From assembly GCA_032622095.1 (NCBI GenBank), contig CP136063.1, positions 30,006,987 to 30,070,986 on the forward strand: a stretch of DNA of 64,000 nucleotides, given 5' to 3'. A program made the position numbers and the translations under genes. The notes under the pieces were generated by a model. The model saw only the letters and a list, made by a program, of their open reading frames with translations, ran no database searches and had not been told where the DNA came from. The stretch is from Siphonodentalium dalli (taxonomy: Eukaryota; Mollusca; Scaphopoda; Gadilida; Siphonodentaliidae). Below, in pieces: positions 14,291 through 27,965 of the stretch (the stretch's first letter is position 1; every line of letters starts with the position of its first letter).

Positions 14291-15063
14291 AAATATGTTC
14301 GATGTGTTCAGTTTGGTTTCTGTTTCAGTTCTGTTTATCTGTCGATATCGTCTGCTGTTCTCGAGCCGAGAGTTCCGGTTCACTTACCGGCACAAACTTA
14401 TCGCCGTCTCTGGTTCCGGTTACTTCAGATTGAATTATCTCTCATTGATCAGAAACCTGATTTAACAACATCTTGTCTGTATTCGCTGAAGTATCCAAAC
14501 AGTAGAACGACAGACTACTTGATTTCCCATTTGAAGAGTGGTACGTGTATGTTGTGGCTCTCAAATGCCCGGCATTGTAGACTCACGTGTAGGCTGTGTA
14601 TTCATCTATCGTTTGGTGAATGGTGCTTCTAAACACAACCGCATATTAAGACGCATGTTTATTTCACACAATACGATATTTCCACAGTGCTTTGTTCGAT
14701 CGGTGCGTGTTCCTTCATTAACGTGACCTGTATTATTTATATTTACACTGTGCTGTATATGTCTGCATCTGTATCATATACGTCCGAGATCGCAAGCTGT
14801 ATCATATACCTCCGAGATCCCAATTTGTATCATATACGACCGAGTTCCCAATCTGGTTATTGCAAGGCGATGGGAGGAGCGCTAATGTAGGTATACCAGA
14901 GCCGCTATGAACGATTCAAATCAGCGGCGTTGACTGTATCGTCATTCAGTTTGTGCTAATGGAATTCGGTTCGAATTAGGTCAGATTTTCTCTATATATA
15001 GATATAGCCACTTCACGAGATATACAGCCGATATATAGGACTACGTGTATCTTACAATTGCAC
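14291..15063 (+). promoter_or_regulatory. Upstream region of ZNF locus 2, conserved with locus 4
   Basis: This region is nearly collinear with 30483-31187. The conserved blocks are TTTCTGTTTCAGTTC, TCGAGCCGAGAGTTCCGG, the segment AACACAACCGCATATTAAGACG, and AATGGAATTCGGTTCGAATTAGG. TATATATA at 14993-15000, about 65 bp before the ATG, is conserved at about 31126 and is a candidate core promoter. The TTTCTGTTTCAG could alternatively be a splice acceptor of an upstream exon. Conservation between duplicates shows common origin, not by itself function. Confidence 0.55.
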
Positions 15064-15870
15064 ATGATGGGGGATGCTAACCTGAATGAACATGAGATCA
15101 CCCACACAGGGAATAAACGACACCATTGTCACGTATGTGGGAAATGGTTCACACGATCGAGCAGCTTGGTGAAACATAAGATAATCCACACCGGAGATAA
15201 GCCTTACCATTGTGATATATGCCGGAAGTCATTTAATCAATCGAGCCACTTGGTGAATCATAAGAGAATCCACACCGGGGATAAGCCTTACCATTGTGAT
15301 ATATGTGGAAAATCGTTCACTCGATTAAGCCACTCGGTGATACATGAGAGAATCCACACCGGGGATAAGCCTTATTGGTGTGATATATGCGGGAAATCAT
15401 TTAATACATCGAGCCACTTGGTGACACATACGAGAATCCACACCGGAGATAAGCCTTACCATTGTGATATATGCGGAAAATCATTTATAACATCGAGCCA
15501 CTTGGTGACACATAAGAGAGTCCACGCCGGAGATAAGCCTTACCGTTGTGATATATGCGGGAAATCATTTAGCATATCGAGCAATGTTGCGGCACATAAG
15601 AGAATCCACACCGGGGATAAGCCTTACCATTGTGATATATGTGGAAAATCGTTCACTCGATTAAGCCAGTCGGTGATACATGAGAGAATCCACACCGGGG
15701 ATAAGCCTTATTGGTGTGATATATGCGGGAAATCATTTAATACATCGAGCTACTTGGTGACACATAAGAGAATCCACACCGGGGATGAACCGTACCATTG
15801 TGATATATGCGGGAAATCATTTAATCAATCGGGCACCTTGACGAAACATAAGATGATCCACACCGTATAG
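15064..15870 (+). CDS. C2H2 zinc-finger protein, nine fingers (ZNF locus 2)
   Basis: The 268-codon frame is an uninterrupted array of nine C2H2 fingers of the form [28 protein letters not shown] (C-x2-C-x12-H-x3-H). It follows a short start MMGDANLNEHEITHTGNK. TGDKPY linkers and sequence-specific DNA binding in the nucleus are typical of the family; no KRAB, BTB or SCAN domain is visible. I chose the ATG pair at 15064/15067 because MGDANLN also starts locus 4 (31188) and locus 5 (51247). Fingers 3-4 and 7-8 are near-identical pairs (TRLS then W-CDIC), showing internal duplication. TAG at 15868-15870 ends the frame. More fingers follow in another frame from 15920, so the protein may be a truncated form of a longer ancestor. 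Confidence 0.85.
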   Translation: MMGDANLNEHEITHTGNKRHHCHVCGKWFTRSSSLVKHKIIHTGDKPYHCDICRKSFNQSSHLVNHKRIHTGDKPYHCDICGKSFTRLSHSVIHERIHTGDKPYWCDICGKSFNTSSHLVTHTRIHTGDKPYHCDICGKSFITSSHLVTHKRVHAGDKPYRCDICGKSFSISSNVAAHKRIHTGDKPYHCDICGKSFTRLSQSVIHERIHTGDKPYWCDICGKSFNTSSYLVTHKRIHTGDEPYHCDICGKSFNQSGTLTKHKMIHTV

Positions 15871-15919
15871 ATAAGTTCACTTTGTGACATTTAAAGATGC
15901 ATTATCTCTTTAAGTAACA
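15871..15919 (+). repeat. 3'-flank plus MITE-end remnant between two finger arrays
   Basis: This short stretch reads TTTGTGACATTTAA followed by AAGATGCATTATCTCTTTAAG. That is the pattern seen at locus 4, where ZNF 3' flank (GTGACGTTAA) is followed by a MITE family 1 end. It interrupts 'ccacaccg|gagataagcc' and separates the first array from more fingers. Confidence 0.6.
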
Positions 15920-16880
<961 letters not shown>

Positions 16881-17277
16881 TTTTAGAAATATTGCACATT
16901 AGCTTAACTATATTGACTTGTTGTTGTATTTCGACTATGAATTGTATCAAACATGGCGATTATATAAAATGAAACGTAAGACTGGTGGCAAAAATGTCAA
17001 TAGACATTCTAATATTGCGTCAAATGTTTCCATATTGCCTAAGTTTGTGATGAATAACAGCGATAATGGTATTTTTCTTTTGTTTTTGGTATTCGATAAT
17101 TGACTGTGCCGAGCAAATTAGCAGATGCAACAAGTGAAAACAAATCGTATTTTTTTTCTTCAAATAAACATTAATCTCACTCGCGGAACCGTGTGTGGCG
17201 GGAACCAGTTGGATGAATAAAACAATTGATAAACGCGAGCCAGTGGTTTCTTTCCAGAGAGCACTCGAAGAAATAAT
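16881..17277. other. Non-coding AT-rich stretch
   Basis: Small open frames on both strands (61 and 93 codons) overlap and have no recognisable motif. Nothing else seen. Confidence 0.4.
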
Positions 17278-17361
17278 CTGGATCAGTCTGATAAAAATCA
17301 ATCATCCGGATCAGTCTGATAAAAATCAATCATCCGGATCAGTCTGATAAAAATCAAGACT
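17278..17361 (+). repeat. 28-bp tandem repeat, three copies
   Basis: The unit GGATCAGTCTGATAAAAATC plus AATCATCC is repeated three times. The first two copies are identical and the third diverges after AAAAATCAA. GATCAGTCTGATC-like ends make each unit weakly palindromic. Confidence 0.9.
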
Positions 17362-17718
17362 CCGTCTCATTGCTTTCAACTGCGTCTGACGACACTCGCG
17401 TGGAATCTGATTTCAGAGACCAAGGGGAAATTCTCATTTTTGTAACAGAAAAACTCATTAATATTCATTGCGACACACACATAAATCTACAAAACTGCGC
17501 CAGAGGTCATGTAAACATAGCTTTTGTTCAATTTACATTCACTTTTTGAAAATATATTTGGCTTTAGGAGCATGATGTTCCTACATATGATGAAGTATAG
17601 CTAACAGTTGCTGGATCAAAGTTTTTTATTTTTGCCCTGGAGCATTTTGCACAAATTACACATTTCGAGGTGGCATTAATCAATACAAAATGGCGGCCGT
17701 CGCCAACAATCATTTTTG

Positions 17719-18842
17719 TGTAGTAGAGCACAGGGGTGGGTCTTAAGTGAACCATGTCGCTATATTACAAAACATTTATGAAGCTCTGAGTCTAAACATC
17801 TGGCAGGGTCTATGGAAACACTAAGCGTACCTTAAAAGTCTTCTATATATTTATTCATCCTCATATCAAACGGAACACATCCAACAAGCATCACAACATG
17901 GATGACGATATCACAACACATCTATAGGCTAGCTTGACAGCAACATCACATCGAGCATCCAACATCAATCGAGAGATGTCCAACGAAATAACCAACATCA
18001 AAAAGGACCCTGGTGAACAAATAACTAGGTTATAGTTGCTGCCGAATAAATATCCAGTATGGATATAAATAAATATGTGAAATGTGATTGTGTCAAAAAC
18101 CAACTTCCATATTGTCGATATAAACAACTATTTGACGAACAGTTAGAAATAAAACCTACATGCTAGTATAAAAGGGAGATTACAACGCAGCGTGCGATTT
18201 CCACATCCCTATACTACATGTATTGGGCAAATATATATTGCAAATGTGACATAACTCTAAACTTTCAAACGAAGACGATAGCATAATTAAAAACATTATA
18301 ATAACGGGTAAAAACATATAACAGAATATAACATACCACACTTGAAAAGCATAGATCAGATGTCATAACGTAGTATTCATCTTATACTTCTTAACTTCTA
18401 CATTCTTCAAGGCATTTGAAGAATTTACGATAAACACTTAGTGTGTTCCGACGGAACGATGTGAACTCCCCGAACGCTAAATTTCAACCGAAAAGCGCGG
18501 CGAATAAGCTTACCTGTGATTGGCTAAGACACCTTAGTGTCCGACAGTTAAATCTCAGATTGGGCGATAAATAAAGGTAGAGAAATAGACTAATGGATGA
18601 GAATTTGGGCGTAGATAGAAATACGAAATAGCAAGATACAGAACAGGTATGCGACTGGAAACGGGAAGTGTAAAGAACGGAATAGCGCGGAATGGAACGA
18701 AATGAGCCCAGTACGCGGAATGAAATGATAATGCGGTTATAAAATGTATATTAGTGAGTTAGGTATAATAACTTAGTTAGTATACATGTGTAGCTATAAT
18801 AAAGGCATATACTGCTTTTGTATATAAAATAGCACTGTCACA
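17719..18842 (-). mobile_element. Solo LTR of the Ty3/gypsy family at 34039-44369
   Basis: The reverse complement starts TGTGACAGTGCTATTTTATATAC-like and ends CTCTACTACA, and it follows the 1145-bp LTRs at 34039 and 43225 with moderate divergence over about 1124 bp. It is flanked by TTTG on both sides (17715-17718 and 18843-18846), a 4-bp target duplication like that of the complete element. No internal sequence remains, so it arose by recombination between the two LTRs of an older insertion. Confidence 0.88.
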
Positions 18843-18984
18843 TTTGGACACTGCTGACCTTTGAATTATGAATAAATTATTCTACTTTAGGTAATTTAAT
18901 CTATTTTTAGATTGGGCTGAAAAAGTTGATTAGTATATCTCATATTCGCATACGTATACCCGAGGTCGTTTCGCTTCCGCGGCT

Positions 18985-19090
18985 TTTAATTGAAAGAAGC
19001 CTTTACGGACAGCGGTCTTTAGTTCATATTGATTATGTTGTACCAACACAACTATTTAAAATTTGATATATATAGATAATCCACCTTTAA
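18985..19090 (-). mobile_element. MITE family 1 terminal fragment
   Basis: On the minus strand it starts TTAAAGGTGGATTATCTAT and continues through AAATAGTTG and GAACTAAAGACC to TCCGTAAAGGCTTC. The copy is truncated after about 105 bp. Confidence 0.65.
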
Positions 19091-19306
19091 TGTCACATAT
19101 TTATCATTATTTCATGACTATAATTTACTTGGGAATTCGCAATGTAAATGAACTTGATTGTACATCGGCAATTATTGTAAATATTTGTTTATATTTATCT
19201 GCAGGTAAAATATAATAAATCGTGTTACACAGCAAGAGGCGTGGAAACACGGCAAGAGGCGTGGTCTGAAAACACGCAGGGCAGTTTCAATATACATATG
19301 TCATTC

Positions 19307-19560
19307 AAATATGGATTATCTCGTTAAATAACAAATTTGAAATAGTTGCGGGGGCATAAAATATTAACTTTGAATTGAAGACCCCTGTCTGGAAATGCTT
19401 CTATCAATTAATATTTATTTTATTTCGAATATTTTATAATGAAATGAGAATATAAACTGGGACACTTTATTTGTCTATTTTTGGAACAGACCATTCGCGC
19501 GATACACATGTCGATTGATAGAATTATGTCGCTCATATAGCTACGCATCGAACGTCAAAT
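19307..19560 (+). mobile_element. Degenerate MITE family 1 fragment in the upstream region of ZNF locus 3
   Basis: Recognisable pieces are ATATGGATTATCTC, AAATAGTTGCGGGGGCATAAAAT, AAGACCCCTGTCTGGAAATGC, TATTTCGAATATT and GACCATTCG. It lacks the right terminus and runs into the conserved ZNF upstream block at about 19575. Confidence 0.6.
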
Positions 19561-19574
19561 GTTTGATTGTATTG

Positions 19575-19740
19575 TTTTATTGGTTTCTGTTTCAGTTCTT
19601 TTTATCTGCCAATATCGTCTGTTGTTCTCGAGCCGAGAGATCCGGTTCACTTTCCGACACAAGCTTATCGCCCCTCTTGTTTCGGTCACTTCACATTGAA
19701 TTATCCCTCATTGATCAGAAACCTAATTTTACTCACATGA
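19575..19740 (+). repeat. Partial ZNF upstream block of locus 3
   Basis: TTTCTGTTTCAGTTCTTTTTATCTG, TCGAGCCGAGAGATCCGG and TTGATCAGAAACCTAATTT match 14315-14470 and 30490-30640. The remaining upstream block is only partly retained (CAACTACATATTTAGACG at about 19785). Confidence 0.65.
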
Positions 19741-19889
19741 CGACTGTGTATTCATCTATCGTTTCATGATTGGTGCTTCTAAACACAACTACATATTTAG
19801 ACGCACGTTTATTCCACAGAATAGGATATTTCCATCGTCCTTTGTTTGAATAATACTCGATCCTATTCTACACGATAAATATTCACGAG

Positions 19890-21370
<1,481 letters not shown>

Positions 21371-21579
21371 AAACCTTTCCGTATGAGGAAACTGTGTGTT
21401 ATTTTACTAAATCTTTATTTGTCATGTCCGTTATTATGAATAGGTTAATGTCCCGGATACTGCTTTGTACATTATACACGGCAGTCAATTGGTTTTTCGC
21501 CTGTTTGCTTTTGTTTCGTTAACAAGGGGCTGTAGGTAAGTTTGTAATTTTATTGATATTTTTTTTCCGAGTTCTGAAT
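21371..21579. other. Unique sequence after ZNF locus 3
   Basis: An open frame runs from the last finger fragment to 21522 but loses all finger character after 21350. The usual ZNF 3' flank is missing here, so locus 3 is truncated at this side. Confidence 0.4.
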
Positions 21580-22032
21580 TTAACCCTTTACCCAACAAAC
21601 CGACCAAAATCGCCCAAATAAAGCTTCAACAGCCTAAATACCCTGTGCCAATGCATTCTCTTATATATGCGAGTCGACCATAGGTCGCCTCGCATATATA
21701 AGAGAATGCATTGGCCTAACAATTTTTTATCATTTTTTTAAATAAATGTTTCTTACAATTTTTAGGACATAAAATAAAAAACATCCATTACCCTGCAGGG
21801 AGCCCCACACATATATAGAAGCATATAGAATAGTGTCGTCTGCTCATGTTTGTCTGGGGCTCTGTATGGGTGAAATTAAAAAAATTGTTAAAGAATACAA
21901 GAAAACATTATTAAAATTGTAAAAAATTGTTAGGCCAATGCATTCTCTTATATATGCGAGGCGACCTATGGTCGACTCGCATATATAAGAGAATGCATTG
22001 GCACAGGGCCGTTCTGTTAAGTAAAGGGTTAA
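21580..22032. mobile_element. TTAA-bounded foldback element with two near-perfect 70-bp hairpins
   Basis: The ends are TTAACCCTTTAC and GTAAAGGGTTAA. Just inside each end (about 21648-21717 and 21932-22001) is a hairpin whose arms are CCAATGCATTCTCTTATATA, TGCGAG and complement, around a GTCGACC...GGTCGCC core. The two hairpins are reverse complements of each other. The middle about 200 bp is AT-rich and non-coding. TTAA ends followed by CCCT resemble piggyBac termini, so a piggyBac-dependent MITE is the likely class. Confidence 0.8.
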
Positions 22033-22204
22033 TTCCAGCTGAAGATCGACTATACTAACTATCTCATCCCTTGGCTCACCTTTGACCTTTCCTTATTTTG
22101 TTTCCACCAATGCGGTTATGTTTTGGTTATAGCTTATATGTCGGTGCGTTTTTTATGCCCCCGACTTGAAGTCGGCGGGTATATAGTCGACGTCTCCATA
22201 CGTA

Positions 22205-22545
22205 CGTCCTTCCATTTTGCATTATTGTTCAGCAACCGCTGGGCAGATTTACCTGATAGTTTATATGGTTATAGAGCAGCACAGGGGAACAGCTACATGC
22301 ATAGCGCGGGTTTCGTCCATCCATTTTCACCTGCGTTATGGCCATTTTTTTACTTAGAAAATTCTATTTTGTCCGTCCGTGCAAACATTTTGCATTGTTG
22401 TTCAGCAACCGCTGTGCAGATTTATCTGATATTTGATATGGTGATAGAGCAGCATAGGGGAACAGCTACATGCATAGCGCGGGTTTCGTCCATTCATTTT
22501 CACTTGCGTTATGGCCCTTTTTTACTTAGAAAATTAAATTTTGTT
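22205..22545 (+). repeat. About 175-bp tandem duplication
   Basis: CATTATTGTTCAGCAACCGCTGGGCAGATTT is repeated as CATTGTTGTTCAGCAACCGCTGTGCAG. Both are followed by GAGCAGCA, GGGGAACAGCTACATGCATA and GCGCGGGTTTCGTCCAT. The motif 'cccccgacttgaagtcgg' precedes it. A 151-codon open frame spans it but only reflects the duplication. Confidence 0.8.
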
Positions 22546-22939
22546 GTTGTTTTTTTAAGTTTCCAGATGATAGCGTGAGTTTTGGTGGTACGATTGCAAA
22601 TCCCGTATTTTTGTGGATCAGTTATATGTCAAATGCGAATTTGGGTATGATCTGATGATTTTTGTCAGAGTTGGCCCTTTTTCAACTTGGAAAATTTGAA
22701 TTTTTTCTTGTTTTTGGGTTTCCGGATCGCTTGTTTTTGGGTTTCCGCATCCATGCTTAATCCGAATTTCTACCGTTGGGGGGGGGGGGCAATGTCACGC
22801 GACAGCATACCTCTTGTATAGTATAGTGTGTAGTGCCGCTGTATGGTATACTAGGGCCCTGCGAATAGTTTTATCTTTCGTCTGTTTCGGTTTGATTCGA
22901 ATCATCGGTACAAGTTTCGTGACTGGTATAGCTGCTTTA

Positions 22940-23207
22940 GGGGGCGGTTAGTTGGTTTAGTGCCATATACATTACCCCGTCACAGATCGCTCAGCTCTAA
23001 CGAAGCTGGTTTGAGCCCTATCATAAAGAGACTGGCCGGAATCGTGTATCTGGGTAAGTTTGTGAGTTGGTTTCTTGGGGTCGTTTGTTTCAACACTCAG
23101 TGGGACGATTACTCGCCGAAATTACACCTCTGTGTGGTTTTTGCTCTACCGGTAAATTGATAACGTCGTGTAGAACGACGATTATCCCTAACAAACAAAC
23201 CAACCAA
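22940..23207 (+). mobile_element. tRNA-derived SINE, copy 1
   Basis: It aligns along its whole length with the SINE at 53757-54045. Shared parts are the tRNA-like head with AGCTGGTTTGAGCCC (box B region), GGCCGGAATCGTGTATCTG, the body TCAGTGGGACGATTA, and the tail AACGACGATTATCCCTAACAAACAAACCAACC. The tail carries the family's short 3' repeats. It does not encode protein; mobilisation would depend on a LINE. Confidence 0.75.
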
Positions 23208-25020
23208 TTTAGCAAATTTGTAATTTTGTCGAACTTAGCCACATGATTGTGATTCTTACTGACTTGGTTATTGGTTAATGTACTGTTTCATTATTTTAAA
23301 GTAGTTATAGTCATACACATTTGGTTGAAACTATCGATAATGTCTAAAATATATACCGATAATCATTTATTATCGTTACCAAGTGGACCAATGGATGCTG
23401 GTATTGTAACCTATTCTGGTTATGTCTACATATTAATTGTTGATACCAGTCATACCACTGATGCAATATCGAGATTCGAGTTTCGATTGGCTTGACTGAT
23501 TTGATTCGAGATTCGATTCTAATTGAAATTGCTCGATTCGCATATCTCTAGGAATTACATATCGTGGGTTATACGGTTTTAATCCAGACACACTCGGATT
23601 CGTATTAGGCTTTGAATTAGTGTGGACTAATTTACAGTTGCTTCAGTCTGATATTTTCTCTGCTTATAAACTTTGAACGGATATAGTGCATTGTCATTGT
23701 CAACTAATTTTATTTAAACAGCTGCATGTCTCTGTCAATGATTGACCATGATACTTTAAAGCTATACATGGGTACTTTCAATGCTATGATTAATTTTGAG
23801 CAAAGGTTGTGAAAACGGCGACAATTTGTTAAATTTGAATCACTGTGTGTGTGGTAAATTCATTTGGTTCCACATTATACATACATGAATATGAAACAGG
23901 CAATTAGACCTTTCTCATTGCATACATGCAAGTTAACTGCCAATAAATTTGTTAAGTTACTTTTACCAGGATAAATTGATTTTATGGTTGACGTCAATCG
24001 AAGCAAATTCCTTTTAGTAGAAAAGAAGAATGAATTTGATCAATTACCGACATACTGCACTGTGTTAATATCTAGCCATGTTACTAGCATATTCATAACG
24101 AAACAAGAAAAATCTTTGTATTTTGCATTAAATCCCCTGAATTTTGGACGATGCTAAACATAATCTCAATTAATCATAGCCCCATGTATCTGCTTATGTA
24201 TCTACCTAGAAAAGGGAACACGCATGCATAGATTTGTAACAACCATGTTAACATAACATTGAGTACGTATACATGTATGTTAGATCAATCTGTATCATCT
24301 TCACAAAAGATAGATGCAACTCATCTTTTAAAAATAAAAATGTTTATGTCACAGGTTTGAACCACCTGTAAATGTCACATATAAGTTTACATATTTACAT
24401 TTATCAGTGAATGACATGTAAGTGTTCACATATTTGTATTTGTCAGTTAATGTAACATATATGCATTGACTTTATAAATTTTTTACCACCCCCCCCCCCC
24501 AAATGGCAAATTTTATCTATCAAATGATTTTTGCTGATGCACTTATGTGTCAAATCAGAGTGAAATATATTTTCATTTGCATATATCTCAAATCCAATTT
24601 AAGTTCCAAAATCATATTGATGCTACATTTATAAACCTAATTCGCTAGTATCCACAATTACGATTATACATGTACCAGACTATATATAAAATTGTTTATC
24701 ATATCTCTACAACTTAGTGAAAGTGCATTGTGGCGCGGGATCTTCGATGTCACGTCGGTTCAGTTCATTTTATGAAAAGGTTAAAGGTGTATAATCTATG
24801 TCTCAATTCTGTATGGTATGTTTGTGTTTTCTATCCCTCTTTTTCACACACTATCTGTATATATTATATCTGATATATAATACATATATGAATTGCCTGT
24901 GCAAACCACACAGGGGAGGTCACACTGCCAATTTTTAAAAAGCATATATATTTGATATTTCTGATGAGCCACACTAAGAAATAAAAAACCACGAATGCTG
25001 TGCATATGTCCCATAAAAAA
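23208..25020. other. AT-rich non-coding stretch
   Basis: No gene, zinc finger or transposon terminus is recognised. There is a poly-C run near 24489, and a weak repeat of CACATATTTACATTTATCAGTGAATG at about 24376-24450. Short open frames have no recognisable content. Confidence 0.45.
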
Positions 25021-25080
25021 CTTTTAGCCTCTCTCAGTAGACTGTAAAAACGTTTAGCCTCTCTCAGTAGACTCTAAAAA
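25021..25080 (+). repeat. Short tandem duplication
   Basis: TTTAGCCTCTCTCAGTAGACT occurs twice, about 34 bp apart, separated by an A-rich spacer; a third partial TTTTAGCCT follows at about 25093. Confidence 0.8.
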
Positions 25081-25665
25081 AAAACCAGAAAATTTTAGCC
25101 TTTGAAAAAAAAAAAAAGGATAAATTAAATTAAAAAAATTAATATTAACAAACAAACTGATTGATTGACTAATTCTCTATATCCTCGTCCAATGAAGAGG
25201 GTTTCCATGTTCACTAAGGGGGCGGTCACTTGAAGTGAACAGTTTTGGATGGGGTATTCCATGTAAATTTGCGGAGCGGGGGTTGCAGGGTTGAGCATGC
25301 TTCTGAGTGAGACTTGGTGTGGTGTTGGGAGCGGCAGGTATTGGTCTGGCGGGTCTGCTTGGTAAACCATAAAACTTTTGCAATAAATACATTTTGAGAA
25401 TTGTTTTGCTGGAATTACATCACTTGACCTACATTTCCAAAAAATCAATAAAAAATAAAATAATAAATACACCAACATTAAAATGGTACAAGTTCCAAGC
25501 TGACCCTCAGATAGGTGCCTATTGTTTTTGTCAACTTTAGTGCCGCATCGGGTCGCGCTCGGAGGTGTGTGCAGCTCTGTAGCTTTATTGCATGGAAAGA
25601 AGGAGGTCCCCTCTCAGAATTAGTCACTTGGCCTCCCTCATAACATTGGCTGTGTGACCCCCCAC

Positions 25666-27134
25666 CAGGGTTGGGTCAATTACATTGAAATGTAATTAAT
25701 TACAATTACAATTACATTGAAATATGTCAATTACAATTACAATTACATTGGAAATGCAATGTAATTAATTACAATTACAATGGTTCAATTACAATTACAA
25801 TTACTTTTGGTTAATGAAAATCGGGATTCGGGAAGAGCTTCAAGGAGGAAAGTCATTTGTGTTTAAGTGATAAGATTAAACACATGTGTCTATTAATGGA
25901 ATGTTTTCTTGGGAATCAAAAATTATTTTATCCAATGTTTTTAGCATTGGAAGATTTTGTACCCCCCCCCCCCTGGCTCCGCCGCCCCTGAAGTCGCCAG
26001 TATGTGAGTGGACTGATATGAGTGGACTGATATCACTGGCACGCACGGTTCCTGCAGATATTTCGTAATCACTGTCAGTTGTGAGGATCGGTGTAGTTGG
26101 CACTTCATCCATGAAACTGAAGAGGGCGCGCTCATATTGATCCCTATGTTTCCGCTGAAACAAAAATAATTAACATTAAGATACATCATTATGTATAATT
26201 TGCCTACATACTAATAGCAGGGATTAAAACAATCAAGCCAGCTAGGGTTGTAAATCACACACAATGACATAATCAGGGTTATGAAGTAAAACAGGCCACC
26301 TGCCCAAGGCTGCCTTTGTTAGGGGATTAACGCATTGATAAAATACTGCAGTGGAGTCATATAATTAGGACAGCAAGACAGATTAAGTGCACAAAACTGA
26401 CCAGATATGGAGGTGAATACAGTTAAGCTCAAAACAAATAGACTAAATGATGTTTTGTTATGAAGACAAAATGCATTTATTATTAATGTTATAAAACAAT
26501 TATTGTTTTAAAATGAATGTATTACTTTTAAAGATATATTCCGGGAATGTTCAGAAACAACAATAATGTTTATGATTTTTTTTTTTTTTTTTTTAATTCA
26601 ATACATGTACTTGTATTAATTATGTACATATTGTCATGATGATATACACATTATTGTAGGTGTATTAAAACATATACATATAATAATAACAATAACATAT
26701 ATAAATAATATAAAATAAAATTCAACATGACTTACCTTTAGATGTGTGATGAAATTTGATGTTGCTTTTGCTGAACCCGAAATCAGTGTTGGACAATGTT
26801 TACTTGTAGCTTTGAATTTGTCAGAAATATCATTGGGCAAGGTAAAATGTTGCATAATGAATAGAAGAAAAATGAGGATAATGACCCCATGTGTATAACA
26901 CTAGTCAAGTAAATGCTGATGTGTTACCTTGTTATATTTGTCTGTATTTTTGGAATGTAATTGAAAATGTAATTGAAATGTAATTGAAATTACACCCCTT
27001 TTCTCAATGTAATTAATTACATTCAATTACATGTAATTGAAAAAACCTTCAATTACAAATTACATCCAATTACTTGGGAAAATGTAATTAATTACATTCA
27101 ATTACAATTACAAATTACAATTACCCCAACCCTG
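25666..27134 (-). mobile_element. hAT-type transposon, internally deleted, with 8-bp target duplication
   Basis: The termini are CAGGGTTGGG and CCCAACCCTG, flanked by CCCCCCAC on both sides (25658-25665 and 27135-27142). An 8-bp duplication with CAG..CTG ends is the hAT signature. Each end contains a long run of AATTACAATTAC / GTAATTAATTAC repeats extending about 150 bp, which form an extended subterminal inverted repeat. The interior carries the beginning of a BED-finger transposase on the minus strand but no catalytic region. The element is therefore non-autonomous by deletion. Confidence 0.9.
25876..26855 (-). pseudogene. N-terminal fragment of hAT transposase with BED zinc finger, two exons
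   Basis: Exon 1 (26855-26736) starts MQHFTLPNDISDKF and carries the BED-like finger SKHC...SGSAKATSNFITHLK. It ends at AAAG|GTAAGT. Exon 2 starts at 26154 after TTTTGTTTCAG and reads RKHRDQYERALFSFMDE. Joining them completes the H-x-x-x-x-H end of the BED finger, so the 581-bp intron (26155-26735) is convincing. The first Cys of the finger is replaced by Ser (AGT). Exon 2 stays open to 25876 but loses transposase character after about 60 residues; the RNase-H-like catalytic core and dimerisation domain are absent. BED fingers of hAT transposases bind the element's ends. Confidence 0.75.
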
Positions 27135-27142
27135 CCCCCCAC

Positions 27143-27965
27143 TAGGCTACATGCCAATTCATCAAATGATGTCTGAAACCCAATGTAACTGTTATATCTA
27201 TATATCTAATTTGTTCAGAGAAAATATTTTCATAGAACCCCCCCAAGCCACATATGGATCATGTTATCACCCAGCCACACGTACTGCTTGACATTACTGA
27301 GGCCCACTGATTGCAGATGAAATCTTTAAAATGTCGAACATCAGATCATTACCGGGTATAACTCACCTCTGAAATTCTGTGAACAAAAACCCAGACACTC
27401 TCGCCGCTAACGAGCTTTTCCAACTTAGAATAATAAGTTAACGCTGACTATAACATGCAGTTAATCCATGTGCTTCAAGGCTGAAAATACAGGATTTGTC
27501 ACGACAACACTAGAAGTTTAACCAAAACTGAGGCAAAATGAAACACCCACGTTGAACAGCTTCACAGAGCATCCGGCCAACTTGAACGGTCACATGCAGC
27601 ATATCACATGATATTAAGTCGACCTAATTATGTCGACCCATACAAAATCCACTGTTCACGACTCATCGTTCCGCCCTATTAATTTCAAAAACAATATCAA
27701 CTAGAATGCACTCACTGGAGCTGACTATACTTGCGCCCATCACACATTTGGCATGTTGTGTGGTGTCTTGCCAACAACAGTTTGAACCACGGGTGCTGGC
27801 CCCTCGTTTAAGAGATCGATGACAAAAATCTAGATATCAAATCTTTGTTTATCCATCGCTGAAATAGTTGTGTGTACGGACATAATATCTCTGTTATCTC
27901 AAGTTGATCTACACTAGTTACACTAATACTTGTCTTAGTAATACGTACGAGTTGTTTGACATTTC
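27143..27965. other. Non-coding stretch
   Basis: No protein or RNA gene recognised. It holds nothing beyond short open frames. Confidence 0.4.

Noticed and set aside
22123-22578. A 151-codon frame considered as a gene.
   Set aside because: It spans a tandem duplication of non-coding sequence. The two copies are read in different frames and no domain is visible.
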